DNA from: Sweltsa coloradensis
Lineage: Eukaryota > Arthropoda > Insecta > Plecoptera > Chloroperlidae
Direction of reading: 5' to 3'
Length of the DNA stretch: 64,000 nt
Assembly: GCA_024449915.1 (NCBI GenBank)
Contig: JAMZAV010003102.1
Coordinates: 1 to 64,000, forward strand
The notes under the pieces were generated by a model, which saw only the letters and a program-made list of their open reading frames with translations, had not been told where the DNA came from and did not search any database. The position numbers and the translations under genes are program-made. Positions 21,346-31,816 of the stretch are shown piece by piece; the stretch's first letter is position 1; every line of letters begins with the position of its first letter.

Positions 21346-21763
21346 AAAGTTCCTGACATACACTGAATATAAAAATGTAGTGGTTAGAGCATAAGTATGG
21401 TAGGGATACACCTAGACAGTTTAAGACAGAGCCTGGATTCTACTAGTGCATACCACCCGAGCACCCACTTAAAGTTTTTATTGATAAAGTTTTACTAACT
21501 CTTGGCATTTGTGTAACAAGCGTAACAGGTACGAAAATACTACTGCTGATGCTCTTTCTGTTGCTCTTGCATTCATATATTTTCATTGTTATAATGATGG
21601 CATGGTTTATGTCAATATGAAAAAATTAAAGCAAAATAAATAACGTTCTACATAAAAATAAAATAACTGGTCAACAATCAAAATCATGAAGAGTAGGGAA
21701 AGAGGGAGTTTTGTTTTGCGAGGTATAGAAAGTCTATTCATTACGAGATTCTCGTCGCAAGGC

Positions 21764-22113
21764 CATCAAAATTCCCTTTTCGCAACCTTCTCGTGGTTTG
21801 GCCCGTGAGTAGGGGAGGTATCACTCCCTGAAACGAATGGCGAGCTTTGGGTTGTCGGCGGGGAACTTTTTCCTTCCCTTTGACTACCTCCCCGACGGCG
21901 ACGACAATGACAACACGGACGGATGATGACACAGACAGAGACGACCACGACGTGGGGGAACCCCGGCCCTCCCCATATGCTTGTGGCTGGTTCTTGACCA
22001 GCACAGGCCTGTCCACCACTTGTCCCCCGCGTCATCCCTTACGTCCCTCCCTTCGTCTCGACTAGCCAAGTTGCATAAATATGAGACGTTAGCAATATCC
22101 TATCAAATCAATT
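21764..22113 (+). mobile_element. SINE-A, near full length
   Basis: It corresponds to the copy at 13919-14271 within the duplication and carries the same flanking TCGTCGCA-type repeats. Some internal single-base losses are visible. Confidence 0.8.
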
Positions 22114-22419
22114 TTCGTCGCATCAATGGTTTATGCAAGTCGAGTGAATAAATTAAATGAATGCAAAAGGTGACAATCCCAAAAACACATTTGTGTGGTG
22201 TCGCACGTTTGGATACTAGGTTCGAACCATTAGACTCGAACCAGTGGGGTCAAATTTCATATTTGACGTAGATATATAATAATTGAATTTTTATTCTCAT
22301 CGTCGAGAATATAGCACAACTGCACTTTTAGACGTTTGACAGGAAAATAATTAATAAAACAACTGTTTTTGTTTAACTACTAAATTTTTTGTTGTTGAAA
22401 ATATCAAGTTTGTATATTT

Positions 22420-22935
22420 TTGTAAACGAGGTTGTCTTTACGATCTATGCATCATCGGTTGTGTCCGAGACTTCGGCGGCTGATGCCATTTGCTAGGTTT
22501 CGTGAGCAAGCTCGCGTACCGGGTGACCGTTGGGCGAGTCAGCTGGAAGCGAGCTCGCTCGTGCGAGGCGAGGCTCTGCGTGCCGCGTTGTTTTACACCG
22601 CACACCGCCGGCGACGGCGTGGACTCGAGCCGGCCCAGCCACAGGTGGATTCTCTTCGGCCACCGCCACCACCCGCGAGGCGACCACCGACACGTGGTGC
22701 CAGTCGCCCGCCTCTGCTGGCGCCTGGCGACGTCGTCTCATAAGCACTGTACGCCACGTTCCGGGCGAAAGTGAAGCGACGTCCTCTGGCACAACGCCCG
22801 TGACGTCCTGAATGTGGACGGACGGTTTTAAATGCGACATCATATGTTGTGCAACAAACTTGTGTGAGCAAACCCGAACTTAAAAGCTGTTCTTCAATAA
22901 ATTTTGGCGACCCCAGGAGCGCGCTTATCTTCCGT
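22420..22935 (+). promoter_or_regulatory. GC-rich block with AATAAA and PBS-like junction, copy 2
   Basis: Same structure as 14580-15075. Here the junction reads TTCAATAAATTTTGGCGACC and the following bases GGAGCGCG are kept. It is a candidate LTR end plus primer-binding site; no partner LTR is found. Confidence 0.35.
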
Positions 22936-23059
22936 GACGTCACAGTACCCCATAAAACTCTCTTTCACACTGTCGTCGGTTATGTACCGCAGCACTAAAG
23001 AAAACCCGTGCTTTGTTAGATACGTCGGTGGTTTCGTCTACTTACACAGAGACGCTAGA

Positions 23060-23322
23060 ACACTGAATTTCGTTTAATATTATCGAAATTATGCTGTGTG
23101 CAATAGAGTCAATCAAATCGTTCTGGATTCTATTTGAAACTCCCTTAAACACAGTTGATGTCTGAAGATGAGTGGCCAGAAGGCTATCATACTCACAAGT
23201 GGCCCCCAAATCTAGCCCCTGTTTGCTTAGATAACAAACTCCGTTAATGAGCCTTTTAATATTCCTATTCCTTTCAACCGCTTTGCCTCGGTCTATGCTC
23301 ACGTCAGAGACACTAGTTGTTA
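23060..23322 (-). pseudogene. hAT transposase fragment (DUF4371/ZMYM-like region), copy 2
   Basis: On the minus strand, AVERNRNIKRLINGVCYLSK is followed by QG-x-x-LGA, HLQTSTVFKGVSNRIQNDLI and IISIILNEIQ. The E-N-R-x-x-x-x-x-L-I and Q-N-x-L-I positions match the DUF4371 region of ZMYM-like hAT proteins. The fragment lacks the catalytic region and the C-terminal dimerisation domain. Confidence 0.65.
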
Positions 23323-24348
23323 CAAAGGTCAGAGAAATAAAAAGGGACAAGCATTAAATTTAAAATTCTATGATGTTAATTTAAAATAAGCAACCAAATT
23401 TTGTGGGGAGAATGTTTCCCGAAAATTACACAAATACGAGATTAAAGACAAAAATCTACCAAAAGCACCTTATGATTAACTCCTCAGGTACGTCACCAAA
23501 CACTATTTAACTACACAGTGAATAAGTTTTCTTGTTCCGGAGCAGTTTGCAAAGACTGTCCTTCCCAAAGAAGTATTAAAAGAAGCCGCCAACTAATGTT
23601 AGGTCAGCACACACCACACTCCCCCCCACACTCTCCGCACGTTCCCTCTGTAGTAGTTGTTTCGACTCCTTCTAACTGTGACCTTACAAAGGGTTTCAGT
23701 TTGGTCAACTTAAATCTATATTTAGTAAATTATGACTTGATTACTCTGTCCCTTTGTATTGATAGAAGAAGCATGAATTTAGAATAGCAAAAAAATGATT
23801 TGTGACCTTGATGACAGGTCAGGAATTTAGGAAATTACTTATGAAATGTCAAAGGATAGATTTAGCTTCCAATAGTATATAATTATTCAAACAAACTCAT
23901 AGGGGACACCTACATGTTATCATTCGACATGCCCTACCTACCGATCGGTATTAGAGTAAAAAATATTTTAAACGTTTTTAACACAAAAATTTCAATGGGT
24001 TAAACATTAGGGACACTAAATGCTTTTTCCCATCCCTTGTATGTTGACTTTAATTTGAATTTATAAATTTATGAAACAATTGTACTCGCATCACTAATTC
24101 GACAATCAATTATGGGCTCGGCAGACTTGATCCATCCATCAGAACTTGAGCTCAACGCTAATAACCAGGTATATGCGACAAGTTGTTAAACTAGAGGAGT
24201 TTTCTCACAAGGGGACAATCCTTGATTTACTTATGTATGCTTATGTGTGCGTAGTTCACTGTGGTGAGCAGCCCAGTTTTTGGGGAGCGGATATTATGTT
24301 AATAAGACCTCGCAATACAGCGGAAAACTTCATCCTTCCCCATGTGGG
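23323..24348. other. AT-rich spacer, nothing recognised
   Basis: One 89-residue reading frame at 23518-23787 has no features of a conserved protein. Nothing else is seen. Confidence 0.4.
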
Positions 24349-24400
24349 GCCTTCAAATTTAGTTGCATAAATATGAGACGTTAAGCAATATCTAAAAATA
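24349..24400 (+). mobile_element. SINE-A with both ends but the middle deleted
   Basis: GGGGCCTTCAAATTT (the 5' end) joins directly to AGTTGCATAAATATGAGACG and GCAATATCTAAAAATAATAA (the 3' end). About 290 bp of the body are missing. This confirms GGCC(A/T)TCAAATT as a true 5' terminus. Confidence 0.7.
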
Positions 24401-24904
24401 ATAATAAAATTTTAAAAATTGGGTCAAGGAGAATGAATTTCAATGTAACTACAATTAAATTAAAAAGACCACATGTAGTAAGTGTGAAGGGAAAAACCAT
24501 TATTGTAAAACAAATTATACAAAAAAAAACTTTCAGGACATTACTTGCCTCCGGCGGCGCTGTTTTGATCCAGGCTAAGATAATCCGGCAAACAAATACC
24601 TCCCTTGCCGAATTTCTCTGGAAAAAATTCAGATAGTGCAGGGACCTTTTCATCGTTTTTGTCTTTGCGATGCAAAATTGCAATTGCCATGCGTAGACGA
24701 ACCCGTGTTACACGACACTGGTACATTAGTTTCGCCCCGTATTGCGCTAAAAACGGGAAAAAAAAAGAATTGCTGAGGCATAATGCACACGAATGAAAGC
24801 AATTTTTTCAAAGTCTATGGTGAAAAACAATTAGGCGAAAACACCTCGAAAGACCGAGTCGGCCAGACGGTTAAGACACACATTCGAACCCTGCATCTAC
24901 TTAC
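24401..24904. other. Spacer with a degenerate tRNA-like sequence at 24848-24893
   Basis: At 24848-24893, CCGAGTCGGCCAGACGGTTA resembles an A box and ATTCGAACCCTGC resembles a T-loop, but the anticodon arm is missing, so this is at most a tRNA-derived relic. The rest is AT-rich. Confidence 0.3.
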
Positions 24905-25335
24905 CATAGGTGGTCGGTGGCCTTGGTGCCGGTCCGCTGACTGATCATGGCCTGCCTAAAACCGTTTTAGGGCGACGATACGATCGTCCACCTTGTGGTC
25001 CAGGCCCCCGGGGGGTCGGTTTGGGCCTTCACGGACCGGGTTTGATCTCGAGACCGCTGCGCGGCCAGGCTCTCGAGCTCTGCCCGAGGTCGGGAGTCTG
25101 GGATGCACTTCTCTGTGGCGACTCGCGGGAGCAAGAAGGACTGGGTTTCTCGATTGTCCCGGTCCGCCCCCGGTCGGGACCGGGGTCGCTGGGCAGGGCC
25201 CCCACCTCGGTGTCAGCAATGGGAGAGCCAAAGTTAACTCTGTGAGGCAGACTCCAATCGGCAAAGCCAGTTTGAAGGTGTCTAGCCGCTCCCTTATCGG
25301 CTCTTCCGATTCGGAGAACTCCGGCGACTGAAACA
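24905..25335. other. Isolated GC-rich island with frames open on both strands
   Basis: About 430 bp of strongly GC-rich sequence (for example CGGTCCGCCCCCGGTCGG near 25157) between AT-rich flanks. Long frames are open on both strands. The minus-strand frame (24956-25342) starts with an acidic, Ser/Glu-rich peptide that could be a genuine N-terminus. The tRNA-like remnant just to the left suggests a retroelement 5' region. I cannot assign it. Confidence 0.35.
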
Positions 25336-25354
25336 TCATCAAAACATGATCAAA

Positions 25355-25602
25355 AAGTTCCCAACCCCTTCCCTTTGACTACCTTTCCGACGGCGACGAC
25401 AAAGACAACACGGACGGATGATGACACAGACGGAGACGACCTCGACGTGGGGGAACCCCTGCCCTCCCCATATGCTTGTGGCTGGTTCTGACCAGCACAG
25501 GCCTGTCCGCCCCTTGTCCCCCCGCGTCATCCCTTACGTCCCTCCCTTCGTCTCGATTAGCCAAGTTGCATAAATATGAGACGTTAAGCAATATCCAATC
25601 CA
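25355..25602 (+). mobile_element. SINE-A, 5'-truncated
   Basis: It starts in the CCCTTCCCTTTGACTACC region, continues through the GACGGAGACGACC block and ends at AATATCCAATCCAATAA. Confidence 0.8.
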
Positions 25603-25860
25603 ATAAGCAATGAACAGCAAAGGACCCAGCACGCTACCCCGTGGTATCCCGGAAGTAACTCTAACACTACTTGATAGATGATAGCCTACCCTCACACTCT
25701 GAGCTCTTCCGTTTAGAAACTCACCAATCAATTTTACAACTTTACTATCTTTCCCCATCGCTGCATTTTTATTCATTTACCTATCATGAGGCACAATATC
25801 AAAAGCTTTTGCAAAGTCTATTACTACCACACCTATTTGCCCATTATTGTCATGGCATCA
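25603..25860 (-). mobile_element. LINE reverse transcriptase fragment (CR1-like)
   Basis: On the minus strand, VVIDFAKAFDIVPHD (RT motif A with its Asp) is followed by FLNGRAQSVRVG and VTSGIPRGSVLGPLLF (motif B). An in-frame stop lies between them, and the YxDD motif is missing because SINE-A sequence follows at 25602. It is a short, dead piece of a CR1/Jockey-like LINE. Confidence 0.75.
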
Positions 25861-25904
25861 GCAAAACAACAAAAAAAATGGCAAAAGAAAAGCAATGCTG
25901 TAGT

Positions 25905-26164
25905 CTCGGAATAGTGATACGGGTATTTAGAAGAGACAGACTGGATCTGGCTTGCCATACCTCGGAGTAGCGAGTGGTGTCTTCTAAAGAGGAGTCGCAC
26001 CGCGAGGACATATCATCTTCATCAGCTTGGGACTGACTTTCATCGTTATGTGAGGACATGTCAGCATAATTTAGCTGATAGTTGTTTGCCGTATTCTCTC
26101 TATTCAGAAGAGACAGACTGTCTAGTTTTCTATGGACTGTGGAGTCGTTGGTTAAGTTAGACAT
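25905..26164 (-). CDS. Possible first exon of an unidentified protein
   Basis: The frame opens at an ATG at 26164 and is hydrophilic and Ser/Asn/Asp-rich: MSNLTNDSTVHRKLD, then a Glu/Asp/Ser stretch. The phrase SLSLLN occurs twice, from a duplicated AGAGACAGACTG sequence. No domain is recognised and the exon end is uncertain. It could equally be a TE-protein N-terminus. Confidence 0.25.
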
Positions 26165-26204
26165 TGGAGGAAATCAATAAGATCAACTCATACTGGAACT
26201 AAAG

Positions 26205-26584
26205 GGTACCAGATGAGAGAATTTGTTGATGCACAGAACATGGCGTGAGATTCATCGAGCATACTGTTATTCGAATGTTCACATTTATAAACATTGTGTT
26301 AACATTGTGTTGAGCCCGTTGACTTCCTTACTCATTAGGCTTGGGCGTATCTCTGGGGCAATAGGGCTAATACAATGAGGTCCAACATAATAATTGTAAT
26401 AAAAATATATGGTAATGTATATTGTTTAAAAATGACGAAATCAGTCATAATCTGTATGATGTATGATGAATAATAAAATGAAATGTAATTTATGCTCAAA
26501 TTTTGTATCGTTTAATAGTTTAATTCAGTTAATTATACCTACAGATTGGGCTGAGAACTTGAAATGTAAGAAAGCCATGCCTAT
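26205..26584. other. Spacer, nothing recognised
   Basis: AT-rich; no feature is seen. Confidence 0.4.
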
Positions 26585-26815
26585 TATGAAGGTTCACTTA
26601 CGAATGGTTTTTGTGGGGAGTGTATCGACCACGTCGGGGTACCTCTCCGCGCGATGGTTTTGCAGTACGCCACGTACTCAGAGATAGTTGGACGGGCCGA
26701 AATGCTGGTCAGATGGTTCGCACACTCCCGTACAAAACTATTCATGTGCTTCAAGAGCCCATCTCTCTCAATCCCTTTAGCCAAGCTGTTGCTTAATGTT
26801 GGCAACGGTGTTGGA
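26585..26815 (-). pseudogene. Exon remnant of an unidentified TE-type protein
   Basis: On the minus strand, LLKHMNSFVRECANHLTS and RPTISEYVAYCKTIARR are followed, after a small frame change at about 26636, by YPDVVDTPHKN and a strong donor (GTAAGTGAACC) near 26601. The Tyr-x-x-x-x-x-x-Ile-x-x-x-Tyr-Pro pattern resembles the N-terminal region of proteins seen in several invertebrate TE families, but I cannot name the family. Confidence 0.4.
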
Positions 26816-27765
26816 TAAACCAGTTTTGTTTTTTCGGTGACCTATTGAATAAAAAATGAAAATTAGTACCATAAATAAAACCATCACTCTTTGATTTGTC
26901 AGGACTCGGGAGTCATCGTTACAGAAGGATGTAGTCTTCAGGGCTAAATCGTGCATAGTTAGGATTTATTCCATAATCAGAAACTCACATGACTAGTCAC
27001 TGATAGGTCTAGGCCAACCTCTGTAGCCCCATTCTGTTCTAGGCCTACGGCCACGTCTGCCAGTGTAGGCGCAGCAGTTTTGCTCCGCTGTTTGCTCTTT
27101 GTTGCCGTTTGGCTGTGTTACGTTTTAACTTTACGTAAGTTACGTAAGAAGTTTTTCGTCGTGAACGGCCAAGTTTATTTTCCATAAGACAAACCGTAAG
27201 TTGGCGCCAAAGTTAGCGGATAAGTTAGCGACTAAGTTGATCGTGAACGCCGCTTAATCTTATGTTGCTGTCCCTAGTTCTAGCCTCGGAGAGCCTAGAC
27301 TAGGGCCTAGGCCTACAGGAACTGCTTTGACTGAACAACTTTGGCCTACCTAGGCCTCGTCAATCTGCACTGGTTGAGAAAATGTGTTGCATTCGAATTT
27401 GATCAACGTAACAAAGATCCTTAGGTATTTTACTAGGGCTTCTGAGAAGCCTGGGCTAGGCTTTAGCTTGAACCTTGTAAGTTGCAGCACACTCAAATTC
27501 TTAGATTAGGGGGGGGGGGGGGATTGTTTATCAAGTTACATCTAAAATGCATACACATCTTATAAAGAATCTCATATTAACTATGATCGTTATTCAGATG
27601 TTTTTTTACAAGAGTTTGTTTTTATGGGCATAGAAATTTTCAAGCTGTGTTTTGACTTTTGATCTTAAGGCGCAAGGAAAAATCAAAGGTTAATTCATAG
27701 GTATCTTGGCTAAGTGGGAGTTTATTAGTTGCTGCGCTACAGATTTAAGTGATGTATTTATAGAG
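26816..27765. other. Spacer with TAGGCCTA motifs and a G12 run
   Basis: No gene is seen. AGGCCTA palindromes cluster at 27010-27060 and 27290-27350, and a G12 run lies near 27512-27523. Confidence 0.4.
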
Positions 27766-27815
27766 TAGAGTAGAGCTTTATTCACTTAGACTAATACATG
27801 CTAACAATGCTTTCT
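27766..27815 (-). mobile_element. LINE 3' terminus with pentanucleotide tail
   Basis: Read on the minus strand: ATGTATTAGTCTAAGTGAAT, then AAA, GCTC and repeats of TCTAC. The AGTCTAAGTGAATAAA block matches the + strand LINE end at 51225-51240, so both belong to one LINE family. Confidence 0.6.
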
Positions 27816-27949
27816 TTTGCTATACTTACAGTTTGCTTCCAATACTTTTATTGTGTATTTTTTTCCAACGGTCTGTTGGTACCTCCTTCATTTTGGCAGC
27901 TTGCTGGCATTTACTTGCCCCGATATAATTAGGGTATTTAACCATCTGC

Positions 27950-28420
27950 TGGCCGTCTTCCAAACATGTGATGCAGGTAACTTTACTTTCCACCTCCACC
28001 CAATGTTCAGTATGTATAATGCTGAACTGTTTGCCGTTTGCACTATTGGAAAGCCTACTATATGTTCAAACGAGTAATGATTGAAATTTCTAATCTGCAC
28101 AGACTCTTTGAGTTCCCTGGAAGCAATGTCAGAATTATGTGCAAGCCATCCCATAATTCACAAGATTCAGATTATACTTACAAAGCTTTCCTCTAAACAT
28201 AAGTCTGTGGTTTTTTGTTGTGTCCCTGGTCATTCCGGGATCTTAGACAATTAAGTAGCAGACAAATGTGCAAAATCAGCATGCAAACAGGACAGCATAG
28301 ACTGTCCGCTAATCATTCCATTAGACTGATACAGACCAGATGTCTGTGTGCCAGCACGATTCTGTTTGACGTGGTTCTCAAATAACACCTTATTGTAAAG
28401 TTGGCTCATACAAACGTTAT
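27950..28420 (+). mobile_element. RNase H domain remnant of a LINE
   Basis: On the + strand, with stops, the order of the RNase H motifs is kept: YNAEL (acidic residue near 28020), ICTDSLSSLEAM (near 28096), CCVPGHSGILDN (near 28225), and VADKCAKSA (near 28258). This is the domain found in I/Nimb-type LINEs. In-frame stops near 28075 and in the GILDN segment disable it. Confidence 0.7.
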
Positions 28421-28660
28421 TGGCATTTCCAACAATTGTCTGTCCAATCCTGTTGCCCAGAGCCGGGTATTTGTTCACCACAGCTCTGGCCACACTCTCA
28501 TCAACACTCCTCTTCGTCTCGGGTATATGGCATCGGTATCGACATCGGGTATATCGCAGTGTTGAATTCGGGAATTTACTCTGCCTCGGTAATTAATTAT
28601 TTATTTGTTTCTCACAACTTTGCTGTAGACCTAGTAGCATAGCATAGTGAGTATACATAC

Positions 28661-28858
28661 CTGGCCGTAATGAAAATAGCACCCACTAACTTCAGTTGCT
28701 GGGAATGCCTTGTGTAGTGAGTTTTGAGGCGCCAGCTCAAAGTCCGTCATTGTTCTAGGCGGGCGCATATGCGGCGCTAAATTTTTTACGTATGCCAATA
28801 GCGTGTCGTATGCCTCTTTTGTTCTCCTTGTCATTAATGCATATACAGCTGCAAATGA
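28661..28858 (-). CDS. MULE transposase exon with intact splice borders
   Basis: An exon of 198 bp (66 codons) on the minus strand lies between a clear acceptor (TTCGTTTCAG at the 28858 side) and a clear donor (CAG then GTATGTA at the 28661 side). It reads SFAAVYALMTRRTKEAYDTL..., then TMTDFELA with the second catalytic Asp of MULE transposases, and SGCYFHYGQ, the family's C-x-F-H-x-x-Q motif. No stop or frame break is present. Neighbouring exons were not found, so it is either a piece of an intact, long-intron transposon gene or a well-kept relic. Confidence 0.65.
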
Positions 28859-29218
28859 CTGAAACGAATACAATATACATGATTTCAGTAATATTATCAT
28901 TTTAAATTAAGGCTAGACAAGTTAGTATTTTAGCAAATTGCCACTGGTTGATACCTTATTCAAATAATCCAATTCGATGTTAATCAAAATGCAGCTAAAG
29001 TTGATTGATGATGATGACGACATTAACGGAGTTGTTCTCATCGGGGCGCTCTCCGATACTTTACCAACCTTTTTAGTCTCCGATGTCCCACCGACCTGCT
29101 TAAGAAACCTATGTTACACGAAGTTATATTAGCACACGGTCTATTACGCGGTAAATTAAAATATTAAAAATATCAAATTCTATTAAACACAGATTTTGAA
29201 CACACACAACAAAAGTAC
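28859..29218. other. Spacer or intron
   Basis: A possible exon (about 28975-29105, minus; Ser/Thr-rich, donor-like AATAAGGTATCA) is too weak to call. Otherwise AT-rich. Confidence 0.3.
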
Positions 29219-29761
29219 TTCGTTTAGGCATTTCTTAAACATCTCCCAAACTAGATTTAAATTATGCCCTGCACAAGATATTTGAGCAATATCTTGGTTC
29301 CTGAACGCCGCAATGACGTTGACCCCATTATCAGTCACTATGGTGACATTGTTGCTCTTGAGGTAATTGGTTTGGTCGTGAAGTTCATCGTCTTCGGAGG
29401 TTATGTTTTTACCCAAAAATGGTTCGATAATTTTAATAACTGCGCTTCTAATGTTTAGTGCCGTTTTTATTTCTTGTATCGGTTTACATGCCAAAAAGTA
29501 GGTCTTTCGTGTGCTTTCCACAATCTGATCAGCGGTGACGATAACATACGAGATCTGTCGGTTCTCATCAGTCCATATGTCCACAGTAAATGGTGTTCCA
29601 TTACTACGAGCATTCCTGGACATAGTTTTTTTAACTTCTTCCATTTTTGCATATTTGCGCGTCAGGAACTTTTCCGTGAGGGTTTTTCTACTTTGTAGCA
29701 ATTCATTAACCGTAACATGGGCATATGTCGCACCAATATTTTCGAGTGATTGGGCAAATAT
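29219..29761 (-). CDS. hAT transposase exon with intact splice borders
   Basis: An exon of 543 bp (181 codons) on the minus strand lies between the acceptor TTTTAATTTCAG (29761 side) and a donor GTACTTTT (29219 side). It shows the hAT core: FTVDIWTDENRQ with a catalytic Asp, then NVTIVTDNGVNVIAAF with the second, then ISCAGHNLNLVWEMF. It is uninterrupted. The C-terminal dimerisation exon is not seen in the window. A CCGATAC-rich end at 29935-30010 on its 5' side may be the transposon terminus. Confidence 0.75.
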
Positions 29762-29934
29762 CTGAAATTAAAATAATGCCAATTTTAGTGACTTATGTTC
29801 ATTGTAAACAGGGTCGACATAAGTGATTGCCAGTTATGAAAATAAAAATATATTTCGTCAGTAATTTTCATAAAAAAAATCAATGAAATTTTTTCAGATC
29901 CTTGCAAACATTTACATTATAGTTATAAGCGGAC

Positions 29935-30010
29935 TTAGAGCTGTACCGATACCACATTTTTGCCGATACCAATACCGATACCAATACCCACCGATTCCGA
30001 TACCCGCTGA
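29935..30010. repeat. CCGATACC-type short tandem repeat, probable hAT terminus
   Basis: Starts AGAGCTGTACCGATACC and repeats CCGATACCAATA-like units about six times. Such sequence is common at the ends of some hAT transposons, and it lies upstream of the hAT exon. A related GGTATCGACATCGGGTATA stretch at 28534-28552 may be the opposite end. Confidence 0.5.
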
Positions 30011-30357
30011 TTTTGATTCTCTAATGGGACACCCCTTTTGGCATAGTTTCAAAATTTCACATGATTTAAAATTAATAGTAAAAAGTAAAAAGCTAAAAAC
30101 CATAGAACAGCCACGAACAAATTAAATATATAATTTCCAAAAACTATCATAATAGCTACAGTAGGAATTGATTACAGTATTGGAAAGGTAGTAGAAGGAA
30201 AAGATTTGGAATATGTGGTTTTAATTTAATTTAACACATGGACGAGAGGAATGATTTTAAAATAAAACCTAATTTAAAAGAAATTTTATCTACCTGAAAT
30301 CAACACAGCTGTACAATAAGATTTAAAAATAACATGTCATTATATAAGAGAATACGG
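30011..30357. other. AT-rich spacer
   Basis: Nothing recognised. Confidence 0.4.
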
Positions 30358-30420
30358 GCACTGATAACCTTAGTGTTGTGTGCCCTTAAACCCTAATAAC
30401 TAACTAACTAAATTTTATAC
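30358..30420 (+). mobile_element. LINE 3' terminus: hairpin plus (TAAC)n tail
   Basis: GGGCACTGATAAC...TGTGTGCCC forms a hairpin and is followed by TAATAACTAACTAACTAA. It matches the minus-strand end of the RNase H LINE at 5057-5110 and a decayed copy at 41983-42035. Confidence 0.6.
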
Positions 30421-30902
30421 TTTAGAAAGTCATGGTGGAACACTTGCCACTAACCTGATAGCTAAACCTTGGAACAATTTAGAAGAAAATGTTCTGAAAT
30501 TCGTAATGATCACCGTATGTAACACCACGATGCTATGCAAGAGATTGTTCCAAAGAATATTAAAAATTGACAACTCTTCTTGGCTATGAAATCAGGGCGT
30601 GACACCATCGTGAGAAGCCAGAGTAGAGCATTAGGCCTATCAAAGAAATATGCCAACACAGGAATTATAAGCGAGCTTCTTTATTTAAAAAAAATTAAAG
30701 TAGATCTTCTGGCTTTAACCTTGTAGGCCTGTATCAATTTTTCATTTTTAAATTTATCAAATCTTGGCATATCATAAATAAATATAAACAATAACGTGAA
30801 GTTGGATGTTTTTTATTTTCTTACATAAAATAATAGAACCTAGGCCTACTCTAGTTGGTAGGTACATATTTGTATTACCAAGTGACAAACCACATCTCTG
30901 CA
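30421..30902. other. AT-rich spacer
   Basis: Nothing recognised. Confidence 0.4.
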
Positions 30903-31169
30903 TCACAAAGCAACAGACTCCAATGGAGAATAAACAAAAAACTCACAGCTGTCGATACCAGTGACATACAATTGCAATTGCACTTTTGTGAACTGTGAAG
31001 TACAATGACACTCTCCTTCAGGGTTGTAACACCATAAGTGTCTTTGACTAGATATCAGGGCTGAAGTTACCTCCTTGTTGTTAAAAATGGCATCTTTGAT
31101 CACTAATTGCAAAGAATGTGCGAGGCAAGGTGTGTGCGGACACACGATTGAAGCGTTTTGCTGTTCCAT
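30903..31169 (-). pseudogene. Chimeric remnant: hAT-like peptide joined to YqaJ-like recombinase peptide
   Basis: One uninterrupted minus-strand frame holds two unlike parts. The first has CLAHSLQLVIKDAIF, the Cys-x-x-His-x-Leu-x-Leu block of hAT transposases. The second has FTKVQLQLYVTGIDSCEFFVY, which matches the Q-x-Q-x-Q-L...C-x-F-x-V-Y motif of YqaJ-like alkaline-exonuclease proteins found in viruses and in invertebrate mobile elements. Join near 31040. A true fusion or two abutting fragments are both possible. Confidence 0.5.
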
Positions 31170-31178
31170 CCACGCGTC

Positions 31179-31561
31179 TTAAGAGGGTTCACCACCCTTT
31201 TGATAGTTAGTAAATAGCGGTTTGCTCGGCCAAAAAGCATCCTACGTATATACAATTTTGCAAACTTGTCAATAAAGCATACATGGACGTTCCAACAGTC
31301 ATAGATTTTCAAAATTTTGACTTGATCAGCCAGAAAAAATTCACGAATATAGTCAATTTTGGATTTTTTTAACAAAATTGAAATTCGTGAAATCTAATTT
31401 CTTTTTTATAAATTATTTCAAAACAAATTTTAGGAATGTGTTACTATAGAAACCTTTATTTCCACTTTCTTGAGATATGTTCAAAATTTCTAACAACTGT
31501 GATGTCATTCAGCCCAGCAAACAGAAAATTGCCTAAAAAAGGGGTGGTGAACGCTCTTTAA
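31179..31561. mobile_element. MITE with TTAA ends
   Basis: Inverted ends TTAAGAGGGTTCACCACCC (31179-31197) and, read in reverse from 31561, TTAAAGAGCGTTCACCACCC. The span is 383 bp with no coding capacity. TTAA at both edges is compatible with a piggyBac-type target site. Confidence 0.7.
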
Positions 31562-31816
31562 TCACCCTTTCACTTTAGGCATTTAAGACTACGAGCATTA
31601 AAAGGTAGAATTGTAATGTTCGCGTTCTTTTGATCAATGTTCCCAAAAGATGAAGTTGACACATCCATGACTTGTTGGGAATCATCGAAAAACAAATTGT
31701 TGAACGAAGGCAGTGTACACTTCTAACATGACCAAAAGTCAAGCCAAGCCCTCTTTCGAATTCTCAAAACAAAATCACTGATGTCATAACAACTTTTCCA
31801 ATTTTTTGAAGTTTGT

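Larger units (their letters stand above)
21346..23285 (+). repeat. Segmental duplication, copy 2 (about 1.9 kb)
   Basis: Colinear with 13500-15437 with small indels. The right border falls just after CCTTTCAACCGCTTTG, beyond which the two copies differ. Confidence 0.85.
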
